Below are positions 9,306-21,435 of a stretch of 64,000 bases of DNA, one piece after another. Numbering within the stretch: position 1 is the stretch's first letter; each line of letters opens with the position of its first letter. The DNA lies in the NCBI RefSeq assembly GCF_029338175.1, contig NZ_CP119862.1:2542001-2606000 (forward strand), written 5' to 3'. Under the pieces are notes generated by a model. It saw only the letters and a list, made by a program, of their open reading frames with translations. It ran no database searches and was not told the DNA's origin. A program made the translations under genes and the position numbers. The stretch is from Citrobacter enshiensis (GTDB lineage Bacteria > Pseudomonadota > Gammaproteobacteria > Enterobacterales > Enterobacteriaceae).

Positions 9306-10802
9306 ATGGACAATAAAAACTATCAACAACTCACCCGCACCTTTCTGCGTTTATCCCGTTTTTCCCATCTCTCTGCCATCGCCAGCTGGGATATGTTTGC
9401 CATGATGCCTCCCGGAGGAAGCCGCGCCAGAGGTGAAGCGCTGGCTGAACTGAGCGTTCTGGAGCATCAAATCATTACCGATCCCACCGTTGCACAGTGG
9501 ATTGACGCTGCCGGGCAGGAGGATCTCGATGAGATTGAACGCGCAAACCTTCGCGAGATGACACGCCTGCATCATCAGGCGTCACTGCTGCCTGAGTCGC
9601 TGGTCGAGGCAAAATCCCTGGCGGGAAGCCGCTGTGAACATGCCTGGCGCAGCCAGCGTCCGGCAAATGACTGGCAAGGGTTTTCGCAAAATCTCAAAGA
9701 GGTGGTGAAATACAGCCGTGAAGAGGCGCGCTTACGCGCTGAAGCCAAAGGCTGCACGCCCTACGATGCGCTACTGGATGTCTTTGAGCCGGATATGACC
9801 AGCACGCAACTGGATGTGCTGTTTGCGGACGTGAAAAGCTGGCTTCCTGATCTGCTGAACAAGGCGGTCGCCAGGCAGTCCCAGCGCCCGCTAGTTGCGC
9901 CGGTGGGGCCATTCCCAACGTCGGTTCAGCGCGAACTGGGACTGGAAACCATGGCGTTGCTGGGTTTTGATTTCAACGGCGGACGTCTGGACATTAGCGC
10001 CCATCCTTTCTGCGGCGGCGTACCGGAAGATGTGCGGATCACTACGCGTTACGATGAAAACGAACTTCTCAGCGCGCTATTTGGCGTGATCCACGAGACG
10101 GGACACGCACGCTACGAGCAAAATCTGCCGCGTAATTGGCCCGGACAGCCCATCGCGCTCGCACGTTCTACCGCTATCCATGAGTCCCAGAGTCTGTTTT
10201 TTGAAATGCAGCTGGGTCGCAGTCAGGGGTTCCTGAAGCAGCTGATCCCGGCGGTTAAACGTCACTTTGGCGATCAAGGTGCCTTTGACGAGGCGAACTT
10301 CATGGCCTGGAATCAGCAGGTGAAACCCGGATTCATCCGCGTGGATGCCGATGAAGTCAGCTACCCCGCACACGTGATCTTACGTTATGAAATTGAGCGG
10401 GCGCTGATCAACGGTGACATCGACGTTGACGACATTCCAGCGCTGTGGAATGAGAAAATGCAGGCCTGGCTGGGACTGTCGACTGACGGTAATTATCGCA
10501 ACGGGTGCATGCAGGATATTCACTGGACCGATGGCGGATTTGGCTACTTCCCGTCCTATACGCTGGGCGCCATGTACGCCGCACAGCTATTTAGCGCCGC
10601 AAGCCGGGCGTTACCGGATCTGAACGCACACATCGCTGAGGGTGACCTTACCGCCCTGTTCGACTGGCTGCGACAAAACATCTGGCAACACGGGAGTCGG
10701 TACACCACCGCGCAGCTCATTACACAGGCAACCGGAGAACCCCTCAGTAGCCGGTACTTCCGCGAGCACCTTGAGTCGCGTTATTTATCATTGCCTCGCT
10801 AA
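9306..10802 (+). CDS. M32 family metallocarboxypeptidase (carboxypeptidase Taq type)
   Basis: The 498-residue cytosolic zinc carboxypeptidase removes C-terminal residues from peptides. Family motifs are in order: HPF (SAHPFCGG), DVRITTRY, the zinc-binding HETGH at residues 263-267, HESQSLFFE, IRVDADEVSYPAHVILRYE, and GCMQDIHW. The frame extends upstream to 9189, but AGAGG five bases before the ATG at 9306 and the family length (~500) fix this start. It stands alone between ynfM and asr, a position where E. coli K-12 has no such gene. All catalytic residues are present, so it should be active. It is closed by a GCCCGATA hairpin. Confidence 0.93.
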   Translation: MDNKNYQQLTRTFLRLSRFSHLSAIASWDMFAMMPPGGSRARGEALAELSVLEHQIITDPTVAQWIDAAGQEDLDEIERANLREMTRLHHQASLLPESLVEAKSLAGSRCEHAWRSQRPANDWQGFSQNLKEVVKYSREEARLRAEAKGCTPYDALLDVFEPDMTSTQLDVLFADVKSWLPDLLNKAVARQSQRPLVAPVGPFPTSVQRELGLETMALLGFDFNGGRLDISAHPFCGGVPEDVRITTRYDENELLSALFGVIHETGHARYEQNLPRNWPGQPIALARSTAIHESQSLFFEMQLGRSQGFLKQLIPAVKRHFGDQGAFDEANFMAWNQQVKPGFIRVDADEVSYPAHVILRYEIERALINGDIDVDDIPALWNEKMQAWLGLSTDGNYRNGCMQDIHWTDGGFGYFPSYTLGAMYAAQLFSAASRALPDLNAHIAEGDLTALFDWLRQNIWQHGSRYTTAQLITQATGEPLSSRYFREHLESRYLSLPR

Positions 10803-10810
10803 ACCAGATT

Positions 10811-10835
10811 GCCCGATAGCGCAGGCTTATCGGGC
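10811..10835 (+). terminator. Hairpin after M32 carboxypeptidase
   Basis: GCCCGATA at 10811-10818 pairs perfectly with TATCGGGC at 10828-10835 across a 9-base loop, followed by TTCTCT. It starts eight bases after the carboxypeptidase stop. The arm sequence recurs at 35833 and 52862, so it also belongs to a REP-like family. Confidence 0.7.
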
Positions 10836-10861
10836 TTCTCTACCGCTTATTCCCCATCTTG

Positions 10862-10875
10862 TACATATCGTTACA
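10862..10875 (+). promoter_or_regulatory. RstA box in the asr promoter
   Basis: TACATATCGTTACA matches the published RstA consensus TACATNTNGTTACA at every specified position. It lies 104 bases upstream of the asr start, as in E. coli, where phosphorylated RstA activates asr under acid stress. A plausible -10 lies around 10916-10924 (GATATAGTT). Confidence 0.85.
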
Positions 10876-10978
10876 CGCCGATACCAATGACTCACGGAAG
10901 CCCTGAATTTACAGCGATATAGTTATTTCAACGGCCCCGCAGTGGGGTTGAATGAAAAACCAAATCGAGGGTATTAGA

Positions 10979-11308
10979 ATGAAAAAAGTATTAGCTCTGG
11001 TTGTTGCCGCTGCTATGGGTCTGTCTTCCGCTGCATTTGCTGCCGAAACCGCAACATCCACTACCGCTCCAGCGGTCACCAAATCGGCTTCCGCGACCAC
11101 CGCACATCACAAAAAACATCACAAAGCCGCTACCCAGAAAGCGCCCGAACAGAAAGCGCAGGCCGCTAAAAAGCACACCAAAAAGACCGCAACCAAACCT
11201 GCGGTAGAACAAAAAGCCCCTGAGCAAAAAGCGCAGGCTGCTAAAAAACACACCAAAAAACCGGTAAAACACGAAGCGGCTAAACCAGCAGCTCAGCCTG
11301 CTGCGTAA
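10979..11308 (+). CDS. asr: Acid shock protein Asr
   Basis: The 109-residue precursor has a clear signal peptide ([21 protein letters not shown]) and a mature part made almost wholly of Ala, Lys, Gln, Pro, Thr and His. It is exported to the periplasm, where E. coli Asr acts in acid tolerance and was described as an intrinsically disordered chaperone. Two near-identical copies of a ~17-residue unit ([17 protein letters not shown]) are visible. The in-frame ATG at 10952 is rejected because GAGG at 10968-10971 serves the ATG at 10979, which opens directly with the signal peptide. Regulated by the RstA box upstream. Confidence 0.95.
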   Translation: MKKVLALVVAAAMGLSSAAFAAETATSTTAPAVTKSASATTAHHKKHHKAATQKAPEQKAQAAKKHTKKTATKPAVEQKAPEQKAQAAKKHTKKPVKHEAAKPAAQPAA

Positions 11309-11349
11309 GACTTCTCCAGGTTCAATGGCGCTCCCCCGCGCCATGACAC

Positions 11350-11380
11350 ACGGCGCTAAATTATTATGATTTAGCGCCGT
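11350..11380 (+). terminator. Perfect hairpin between asr and ydgU
   Basis: ACGGCGCTAAAT at 11350-11361 pairs with ATTTAGCGCCGT at 11369-11380 around a 7-base loop and is followed by CCTTTTGG. Intrinsic terminator of asr, or a partial terminator that lets some transcription reach ydgU 16 bases later. Confidence 0.75.
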
Positions 11381-11396
11381 CCTTTTGGAGGGTGAG

Positions 11397-11480
11397 ATGG
11401 TGCCTCGTTACCGTTTTGAGTTCATTCTTATCGCACTTATTTTATGTGCGCTTATCGCCACCCACTTTTATCTTTCCTGA
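11397..11480 (+). CDS. ydgU: Small membrane protein YdgU
   Basis: The 27-residue peptide starts MVPRYRFEFILIALILCALI and is a single hydrophobic segment, closely matching E. coli YdgU in sequence, length and place directly after asr. A strong GGAG at 11388-11391 precedes the ATG. E. coli YdgU was found as a small inner-membrane protein co-transcribed with asr; its role is unknown. Location downstream of the asr terminator suggests acid-inducible read-through expression. Confidence 0.88.
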   Translation: MVPRYRFEFILIALILCALIATHFYLS

Positions 11481-11580
11481 TGTAGTTATCTGATTTTACT
11501 CCCACTTTTTTGCCGTCCCGTCTATAGTATTTACTGAGGGTTTGCTTTTAATAATCATAATTGCCCACACAGAGTGTGAT

Positions 11581-12402
11581 ATGCAGAAAACCATTGCTGT
11601 ATTACTGGCTTCAGTTTGTCTTTCTCCTGTCGTGACTCATGCGGATGAGGTTGATACGACTGCCACGGATACCCCTGAAGTCAAAACACTGTTTTTTGGT
11701 CATGATGATCGCGTACAGGTCGCTGACCCAACCCAACCGCCCTGGGATGCGATTGGGCAACTGGAGACCGCCAGCGGTAACCTCTGCACCGCTACGCTCA
11801 TCTCACCGCATCTGGCGCTGACGGCGGGACACTGTTTGTTGATCCCACCGAAAGGTAAACCGGATAAAGCCGTCGCCTTACGTTTTGTGTCGAAAAAGGG
11901 ACTCTGGCGCTACGAAATTCACGGAATTGAAGGACGGGTCGCTCCCTCACTGGGAAAGCGTCTGAAACCGGACGGCGATGGCTGGATTGTTCCCCCTGCC
12001 GCGGCATCCTGGGACTTCGGTCTGGTGGTGTTACGCTACCCGCCCTCCGGCATTACGCCACTGCCCTTATTTGAAGGCGATAAAGCGGCGTTAACCGCTG
12101 CGCTGAAGACCACCGAACGTAAAGTGACGCAGTCGGGTTATCCGGAAGATCATATCGATGCGCTGTATACACACCAGGATTGTCTGGTCACCGGTTGGGC
12201 GCAAACGTCGGTCCTCTCTCACCAGTGCGACACGTTGCCTGGCGACAGCGGTTCGCCATTGATGCTGAAGACCGATGCAGGTTGGCAGTTGATTGGCGTG
12301 CAAAGCTCCGCCCCGGCGGCCAAAGATCGCTGGCGGGCGGATAACCGCGCGCTCTCCGTCACGGGATTTCGCGACCAACTGGAAGCGCTTGCCCAGCAAT
12401 AG
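11581..12402 (+). CDS. ydgD: Periplasmic trypsin-like serine protease YdgD
   Basis: The 273-residue protein has a signal peptide ending near THA-DEVD and a chymotrypsin-fold protease domain. The catalytic triad is readable: His84 in TAGHC, Asp145 in WDFGLVV and Ser223 in GDSGSP. The in-frame ATG at 11542 would place a poor leader ahead of the signal peptide; starting at 11581 gives the E. coli length of 273. The gene ends two bases before the stop of the convergent GGDEF-EAL gene. Substrate unknown. Confidence 0.93.
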   Translation: MQKTIAVLLASVCLSPVVTHADEVDTTATDTPEVKTLFFGHDDRVQVADPTQPPWDAIGQLETASGNLCTATLISPHLALTAGHCLLIPPKGKPDKAVALRFVSKKGLWRYEIHGIEGRVAPSLGKRLKPDGDGWIVPPAAASWDFGLVVLRYPPSGITPLPLFEGDKAALTAALKTTERKVTQSGYPEDHIDALYTHQDCLVTGWAQTSVLSHQCDTLPGDSGSPLMLKTDAGWQLIGVQSSAPAAKDRWRADNRALSVTGFRDQLEALAQQ

Positions 12403-12403
12403 C

Positions 12404-14566
12404 TCAGCAGTGGCGTTGCTGGCGCAGCTGTAACAGCGATTCGATCGGCATCGGCTGGCTAAAGTAGAAGCCCTGAAGCTGGTCGCATCCGGCAAGACGC
12501 AGCAGCTTCATCTGTTTTTCTGTCTCCACGCCTTCCGCAATGACCGCCATCCCGAGCGCGCTGGCAATACGAATGGTGCCGCTCACCAGCGCTGACGCCT
12601 GATCGTCATCATCCACCAGCCCTGCCAGCGATTTATCTATCTTAATGGTGTCGAAGTTAAACCGGCGTAAATAACCGATGCTCGAATATCCGGTACCGAA
12701 ATCATCCAGCGCCACCGCCGTACCCAGCAATTTTAAATTCGCGATGGCGGCGCGTGCCCTTTCCGGGTTTTCCAGCACATACGTTTCGGTAACTTCCAGC
12801 TGTAAACGGCCAGCCGGAAACCCGGTTTCCTGCAGCACGCCCGCCACTTTGTTCTCAAAATCCGGGTCACGGAACTGAGCGGGAGAAATATTCACCGACA
12901 GCTTAAGATCGCTCAGCGGCTGGAGATCAAAACAGGCGCGGCGCAATACAAACTGGCCGAGCCGGTAGATCAGCCCGCTGGTCTCGGCAATGCGGATAAA
13001 CTCATCCGGTTTTAATGCACCAGCGGGTCGACGATGCCAGCGAGCCAGCGCCTCAACGCCAATCATTTTTTGCGATCGGGCATCAACAATAGGCTGATAC
13101 CAGACATCGAACTCTTCTCTTTCCAGACCGAGACGAATGTCATTTTCGATGACAATTTCTCGTTCCCGAACGCTGTTGAGTTCAGAATCATAATGCGTAA
13201 TTCGCCCCTTGCCGGTACTTTTGGAGTGATACATCGCGATATCCGCCCGCCGGAACAGCTCTGAACTGGTGCTTTCCACCAGCAAGCCACTCGCAATACC
13301 AATGCTGGCGCCAATGTGGATGGTTCTTTCCCCCAGGCTAATGGGCGTATTGAGATAATCAAGAACACTGCCCGCAAATGCCGCCGCATGTTCTTCCGCC
13401 CGTTCGCCTCCGACCATCATCGCAAACTCATCCCCGCCCATGCGCGCCAGCATCCCTTCCGGAGGGATTTTATCTCTCAGCGTTTGGGCAATGGTGACGA
13501 TCAGCTGATCGCCAACGTGATGACCATAAATGTCATTGACGTCTTTAAATCCATCCAGGTCGATAAAGACCACGCTTTTCGTTCCCGGCTCACCGCTTAA
13601 CCTGGACTGTTCCAGCTTTTCAATTAACGCGCGGCGGTTTGGCAAATGGCTTAACCAGTCAATACGCGCTATACGTCTTGCCTGCTGCTCACCTTTTGCC
13701 AGTTTATAGAGGCCAACGCTGCTCAACAGTATAAAGAGCAGGATTAACGCGGCGGCCAACATGACGATCTGCGTAATATCGGTTGAAGCAGCCTGCGCCG
13801 CCTGGACACCGGGCTGACGCGCCTGCCAGCTAAGATAACCGAGCAACTCTCCGGCCGAACTTTTCAGTGGTACGCTGGGACCTGCCGAGGGTTCAGCAGT
13901 ATAGGCGAGGTCGTCTATCTGAAAGGTTTTACCCAGTCCACTCAGGATCTCTGGATTGAGATGGCGGGTAATGACCAGGTAACGACGTGCGCTTCCCTGA
14001 ACGGGAAACCCTTCCGTCATCGGGCGGATCAACCCGATACCGACAAAAGCGACACCTTCCCGGGTGCGGGTTATTCCAGCGTAAATATTTTTTTCGGTGG
14101 CGAGAGGTTGAGCATGTTGGTCGATCAAGAACTGCATGCCTCGCCCCAAAAATCGGAGGTTATCTTCCGTAAACGGCTTACCGCGGAATGCACCCCATAA
14201 AAGGTGAAAGTGCTCGTCAAGGATAAACGTACCGTCATACAGATTATTGATTTTAAGGCCTGAGCCCCAGGTCTTATATAACCACGCGGTATCTAACGTG
14301 GGTCGATACGCTTCTTTGACCGCCTCGTCCCAGACCGCGTTGTCCAGCACCAGCGACCACATGCGATTCACCGAGGTTTGAACCGCACCTTGCACCGACA
14401 GCGCCGTACGGCGGTCGTCAATTTCGTTGGTTTTGGTACTGATCAGGTGGAGGGAAAGATAAAGCAAAGCCACGACCGAGATTATCAGACCGATCCCGGC
14501 CATAAAAATCATGACAAACAGCGTTTTCGCTGTAGGAATATTACGCCAGTGCAACCAATTTGCCAT
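12404..14566 (-). CDS. Membrane-bound CHASE4-like GGDEF-EAL c-di-GMP protein
   Basis: The 720-residue protein has an N-terminal membrane helix (about 14-39), a ~230-residue periplasmic sensor region resembling CHASE4, a second membrane helix (about 268-292), a GGDEF domain with intact GGDEF at 377-381, and an EAL domain with EAL at 505-507. Phosphodiesterase signature residues remain: NISPAQ, DDFGTGYSS, the lysine of IKIDKS, AEGVE and QGF. The product-inhibition RxxD site expected just before GGDEF is absent. Both synthesis and hydrolysis of cyclic-di-GMP are therefore chemically possible; many such hybrids act mainly as phosphodiesterases. It sits alone between ydgD and mdtI, where E. coli K-12 has nothing comparable. 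Confidence 0.92.
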   Translation of the reverse strand: MANWLHWRNIPTAKTLFVMIFMAGIGLIISVVALLYLSLHLISTKTNEIDDRRTALSVQGAVQTSVNRMWSLVLDNAVWDEAVKEAYRPTLDTAWLYKTWGSGLKINNLYDGTFILDEHFHLLWGAFRGKPFTEDNLRFLGRGMQFLIDQHAQPLATEKNIYAGITRTREGVAFVGIGLIRPMTEGFPVQGSARRYLVITRHLNPEILSGLGKTFQIDDLAYTAEPSAGPSVPLKSSAGELLGYLSWQARQPGVQAAQAASTDITQIVMLAAALILLFILLSSVGLYKLAKGEQQARRIARIDWLSHLPNRRALIEKLEQSRLSGEPGTKSVVFIDLDGFKDVNDIYGHHVGDQLIVTIAQTLRDKIPPEGMLARMGGDEFAMMVGGERAEEHAAAFAGSVLDYLNTPISLGERTIHIGASIGIASGLLVESTSSELFRRADIAMYHSKSTGKGRITHYDSELNSVREREIVIENDIRLGLEREEFDVWYQPIVDARSQKMIGVEALARWHRRPAGALKPDEFIRIAETSGLIYRLGQFVLRRACFDLQPLSDLKLSVNISPAQFRDPDFENKVAGVLQETGFPAGRLQLEVTETYVLENPERARAAIANLKLLGTAVALDDFGTGYSSIGYLRRFNFDTIKIDKSLAGLVDDDDQASALVSGTIRIASALGMAVIAEGVETEKQMKLLRLAGCDQLQGFYFSQPMPIESLLQLRQQRHC

Positions 14567-14661
14567 TCGGTTCCCTCGCCCGTCGCCTGACTAATTGTAT
14601 TATTTATAGCGTACTACAGCCGGAGAATTTCGCTGCCTGATTCTTGCAGGCAGCGATCACA

Positions 14662-14991
14662 TCAGGCGAGTTTTATCATGATCATACCGGCCAACAGCAA
14701 CACCACGCCTACCCAGCCTTTGTTATTCAGACGTTGGCCAAACAGTACCCAACCCGCTGCCAGCGTGGCGGCAATACCAAACCCGCCCCACAACGCGTAC
14801 GCCACGGAAAGGTCGATACCTTCTACGGCCTGAGACAGCGCACTAAACGCGGCCAGGACGGCGGCGAGAGACAACACACCGTAAAATTTACGCCGAAAAC
14901 CGTCAGAGAATTTCAGAAAGACGTTGGCGACAATTTCCAGCACGATGGCGGCCGCCAGCCAGGCGCCGTGTACCCATTCAAACTGTTGCAT
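14662..14991 (-). CDS. mdtI: Spermidine exporter subunit MdtI
   Basis: The 109-residue small multidrug resistance (SMR) family protein has four membrane helices. It pairs with MdtJ to form a heteromeric spermidine exporter in E. coli. The membrane glutamate of this family is visible in the first helix ([18 protein letters not shown]). It overlaps the 3' end of mdtJ by 14 bases, so the two are translationally coupled. Length is identical to E. coli MdtI. Confidence 0.96.
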   Translation of the reverse strand: MQQFEWVHGAWLAAAIVLEIVANVFLKFSDGFRRKFYGVLSLAAVLAAFSALSQAVEGIDLSVAYALWGGFGIAATLAAGWVLFGQRLNNKGWVGVVLLLAGMIMIKLA

Positions 14992-15340
14992 GCGTCGCCT
15001 CTTTCACGGTTTTCGCGGGTTTTCGCGTACCGGATTTAATCAGCACAATGCCGAGTACCAGGGTCGCCAGACCCGCGATTTTCATCGTTGACAACGCTTC
15101 ATCAAATAACAGCACACTAAACAACGTAATAAATAAAATACCGATCCCTTCCCACAAGGCATAGGCGACGCCAAGGGCTATTTTTTTAACCGCAAACGAG
15201 AGAAAAATATACGAGAGGGTGATCATTACCAGCATCAAAATAAAACCTGTGTTGCCATCGCTAACACTAGCCCATTTCATCGACAACGTTCCGGTAATTT
15301 CGGTCGCAATTGCCAGCGCTAATAAAATCCAGTAAAACAT
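14978..15340 (-). CDS. mdtJ: Spermidine exporter subunit MdtJ
   Basis: The 120-residue SMR-family partner of MdtI has four transmembrane segments and the conserved [15 protein letters not shown] helix-1 motif. The frame is open 19 codons further upstream, but AGGAG eight bases before the ATG at 15340 and the family N-terminus decide the start. A long leader precedes it (see 15341-15560). In E. coli the operon is silenced by H-NS and induced by spermidine. Confidence 0.95.
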   Translation of the reverse strand: MFYWILLALAIATEITGTLSMKWASVSDGNTGFILMLVMITLSYIFLSFAVKKIALGVAYALWEGIGILFITLFSVLLFDEALSTMKIAGLATLVLGIVLIKSGTRKPAKTVKEATHATV

Positions 15341-15560
15341 GATACTTCTCCTGCTTGAGAATATAGTCCTGCGGATCTGCTGCATGCAGCAAACCAAAAA
15401 TAAAATCAGATAGCTCAGCGCGTCGCGCCAGCTCAGGCAGAAGAAAGGGACTAAAGCGCGTTGCGCCAGAGCTGCTCACCAGCAAGCAGGAAGGTAGAAG
15501 AAGTACGAAGGTGTGTCGATGTAGAAAAAAACGTTCTGAACAAATTGTCCATAATATTAC
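15341..15560 (-). promoter_or_regulatory. Long mdtJI leader with a conserved-looking upstream reading frame
   Basis: On the reverse strand a frame different from mdtJ stays open from the leader across the mdtJ start and ends at 15267. It reads ...[36 protein letters not shown]..., which looks like real protein composition rather than noise. No ATG opens it; the candidates are TTG at 15485 or GTG at 15479. E. coli is reported to have a regulatory upstream ORF (mdtU) in this leader that responds to spermidine. I infer an equivalent element here but cannot confirm its start or end. Confidence 0.4.
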
Positions 15561-15606
15561 AATTATCCGCAGTGTTGCTTCTCGTCATCGCGGATGATAA
15601 TTGTCC
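15543..15606. repeat. Direct and inverted repeat cluster between mdtJ and tqsA
   Basis: AATTGTCC occurs at 15543-15550 and again at 15599-15606. ACAATTATCCGC at 15559-15570 faces GCGGATGATAATTGT at 15590-15604, an inverted repeat with a three-base insertion. The cluster lies in the divergent promoter region of mdtJI and tqsA and could be an operator set. Protein unknown. Confidence 0.35.
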
Positions 15607-15757
15607 TCGGTAGTTAAACACGCCTGATTTGTACCACAGCTACAGATTTAACTCAAAACCTTTTCACTTCTTTACCTCAACGGTCTGATTTTTAGTAGCG
15701 CAGTTCGACACAAATCACATTATTATAAACACCAGGAAGCAAAATTCAGGAATTACC

Positions 15758-16792
15758 ATGGCAAAACCGATTATCACGCTCAATGGTCTAAAAATAGTGA
15801 TTATGCTGGGAATGTTAGTCATCATTCTCGCGGGAATTCGTATTGCGGTGGATATCATTGTCCCCTTTATTTTAGCGTTATTTATTGCCGTTATTTTAAA
15901 CCCGGTCGTACAACGGATGGTCAAATTACGCATCCCCCGAGTGCTGGCGGTGTCATCACTGGTCGTCATCATTGTGATGGCGATGGTGCTGCTGCTGGCG
16001 TATCTGGGAACCTCACTCAATGAACTCGCACGAACGCTGCCACAGTATCGCTCATCGCTGATCATCCCGCTGAAAAGCATTGAACCGTGGCTACAACGCG
16101 CAGGGATTGGCGTTTCTGTGGATGAACTGGCGAAATTTATCAACCCTAACGCGGCCATGACCCTGGTCACTAACCTGTTGACCCAACTGTCTAATGCCAT
16201 GTCGTCTATCTTCTTACTCCTGTTGACCGTCGTCTTTATGCTACTGGAAGTTCCACAACTGCCCGGCAAGCTAAAACAGATGATGGCCAACCCCGCAGAG
16301 GGCATGGCCGCCATCCAGCGCGCGATTGACAGCGTTTCGCATTATCTGGTGCTGAAGACCGCCATCAGCATTGTGACGGGTCTGGTCGCCTGGGGAATGC
16401 TGGCGGCGTTGGATGTCCGTTTCGCTTTCGTCTGGGGGCTGCTGGCCTTTGCGCTGAACTATATTCCTAATATTGGTTCCGTGCTGGCGGCGATTCCGCC
16501 TATCGCCCAGGTGCTGGTATTCAGCGGATTTTACGACGCGCTTGTTGTACTGGCGGGATATCTGGCGATCAACCTGGTGTTCGGTAATATCCTCGAACCC
16601 CGGATCATGGGACGTGGATTAGGGTTGTCGACGCTGGTGGTGTTTCTCTCATTGATTTTCTGGGGATGGCTGCTCGGTCCCGTTGGCATGCTGCTCTCGG
16701 TGCCGCTGACCATCGTCGTTAAAATCGCCCTTGAGCAGACAACGGGCGGTCAGAGCATTGCGGTTTTGCTTAGCGACCTCAACAAAGCCTGA
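15758..16792 (+). CDS. tqsA: AI-2 exporter family membrane protein TqsA
   Basis: The 344-residue AI-2E (UPF0118/PerM) family membrane protein has seven to eight predicted helices, an N-terminal pair, a soluble segment rich in charged residues around [12 protein letters not shown], and a C-terminal helix bundle. In E. coli TqsA exports autoinducer-2 and affects biofilm and motility. AGGAA lies seven bases before the ATG. Length equals E. coli TqsA. It is divergent from mdtJI and convergent with pntB. Confidence 0.95.
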   Translation: MAKPIITLNGLKIVIMLGMLVIILAGIRIAVDIIVPFILALFIAVILNPVVQRMVKLRIPRVLAVSSLVVIIVMAMVLLLAYLGTSLNELARTLPQYRSSLIIPLKSIEPWLQRAGIGVSVDELAKFINPNAAMTLVTNLLTQLSNAMSSIFLLLLTVVFMLLEVPQLPGKLKQMMANPAEGMAAIQRAIDSVSHYLVLKTAISIVTGLVAWGMLAALDVRFAFVWGLLAFALNYIPNIGSVLAAIPPIAQVLVFSGFYDALVVLAGYLAINLVFGNILEPRIMGRGLGLSTLVVFLSLIFWGWLLGPVGMLLSVPLTIVVKIALEQTTGGQSIAVLLSDLNKA

Positions 16793-16800
16793 TATAAAAA

Positions 16801-16822
16801 AACGGCCTCCGCAGAGGCCGTT
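16801..16822 (-). terminator. Bidirectional-type hairpin between tqsA and pntB
   Basis: AACGGCCTC at 16801-16809 pairs with GAGGCCGTT at 16814-16822 across CGCA. Read on the reverse strand the stem is followed by a long T run (complement of 16795-16802), so it is a strong terminator for pntAB; it also lies just after the tqsA stop. Confidence 0.85.
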
Positions 16823-16849
16823 CACATCATTGCCGGATGGCAACTCTCT

Positions 16850-18241
<1,392 letters not shown>

Positions 18242-18248
18242 TTACCCC

Positions 18249-20303
<2,055 letters not shown>

Positions 20304-21248
20304 ATGAAGCTTAAGAACACTCTCCTGGCGTCCGCACTTCTTTCTGCGACTGCTTTTTCTGTAAATGCAGCGACAGAACTGACGCCGGAGCAAGCGGCAG
20401 CACTGAAACCTTATGACCGTATTGTGGTCACCGGTCGTTTTAATGCCATTAGCGATGCGGTGAATGCTGCATCCCGCCGTGCAGATAAAGAAGGTGCAGC
20501 CTCTTTTTATGTTGTTGATACATCTGACTATGGCAGTGGCGGTAACTGGCGCGTCGTGGCCGACCTCTATAAAGCCGATGCTGAAAAAGCGGAAGCCTCC
20601 AAAAATCGCGTGATTAACGGCATTGTAGAATTACCAAAAGATCAGGCCGTTGCGCTGGAACCGTATGACACCGTGACGGTGCAAGGTTTCTTCCGTAACC
20701 AACCGGAAGTCAATGACGCGATCACCAAAGCGGCAAAACAGAAAGACGCTTACGCCTTCTTTATCGTTCGCCAGATTGACGCCAACCAGGGCGGCAATCA
20801 GCGTATCACCGCGTTCCTCTACAAAGCGGATGCGAAAAAACGTGTGATTCAGAGCACTGACGTGATTCCGGCTGATTCCGAAGCGGGACGCGCGGCTCTG
20901 GCCGAGGGCGGCGAAGCGGCGAAGCAAGTTGAAATCCCGGGCGTTGCAGCAACCGCTGCGCCAAGCGCTGATGTGGGTCGCTTCTTCGAAACGCAATCGA
21001 CCAAAGGTGGACGTTACACTGTCACTCTTCCGGACGGAACGAAAGTCGAAGAGCTGAACAAAGCGACGGCCGCCATGATGGTGCCTTTCGACAGCATCAA
21101 GTTCACGGGTAACTACGGCAACATGACGGAAGTCTCGTATCAGGTTGCTAAACGTGCCGCGAAAAAAGGTGCCAAGTACTACCACATCACTCGCCAGTGG
21201 CAAGAACGTGGTAACAACATGACCATCAGCGCCGATCTGTATAAATAA
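20304..21248 (+). CDS. ydgH: Periplasmic DUF1471 triple-domain protein YdgH
   Basis: The 314-residue secreted protein has a signal peptide ending VNA-ATEL and three DUF1471 (YhcN/BhsA-type) repeats; the phrases LKPYDRIVVTG, LEPYDTVTVQG and MVPFDSIKFTG mark equivalent strands of the three domains, and each ends near a YHIT- or FYVVD-type element. Single-domain relatives are linked to stress, biofilm and stationary phase. The function of the three-domain form is unknown. AAGGA precedes the ATG. Same length as in E. coli. Confidence 0.95.
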   Translation: MKLKNTLLASALLSATAFSVNAATELTPEQAAALKPYDRIVVTGRFNAISDAVNAASRRADKEGAASFYVVDTSDYGSGGNWRVVADLYKADAEKAEASKNRVINGIVELPKDQAVALEPYDTVTVQGFFRNQPEVNDAITKAAKQKDAYAFFIVRQIDANQGGNQRITAFLYKADAKKRVIQSTDVIPADSEAGRAALAEGGEAAKQVEIPGVAATAAPSADVGRFFETQSTKGGRYTVTLPDGTKVEELNKATAAMMVPFDSIKFTGNYGNMTEVSYQVAKRAAKKGAKYYHITRQWQERGNNMTISADLYK

Positions 21249-21267
21249 GGCGCATCAGTAGCAAAAT

Positions 21268-21294
21268 AAGGCGGCTTTTTGCCGCCTTTAGTAT
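21268..21294 (+). terminator. ydgH terminator
   Basis: AAGGCGGC at 21268-21275 pairs with GCCGCCTT at 21281-21288 over a TTTTT loop, followed by TAGTATTTTT. It lies 20 bases past the ydgH stop. Confidence 0.8.
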
Positions 21295-21435
21295 TTTTAA
21301 TCATAAATCTTCCCATGATTATTGCATGCGCTCTCTTCTCTCCGTAAAATCCCGCGCCTTGAGTTGCTTTCACTATTTTTATGCATTTTGGCAAAATAAT
21401 TATTCTCCCACTCTCGTTTTTACAACTGGATATCG

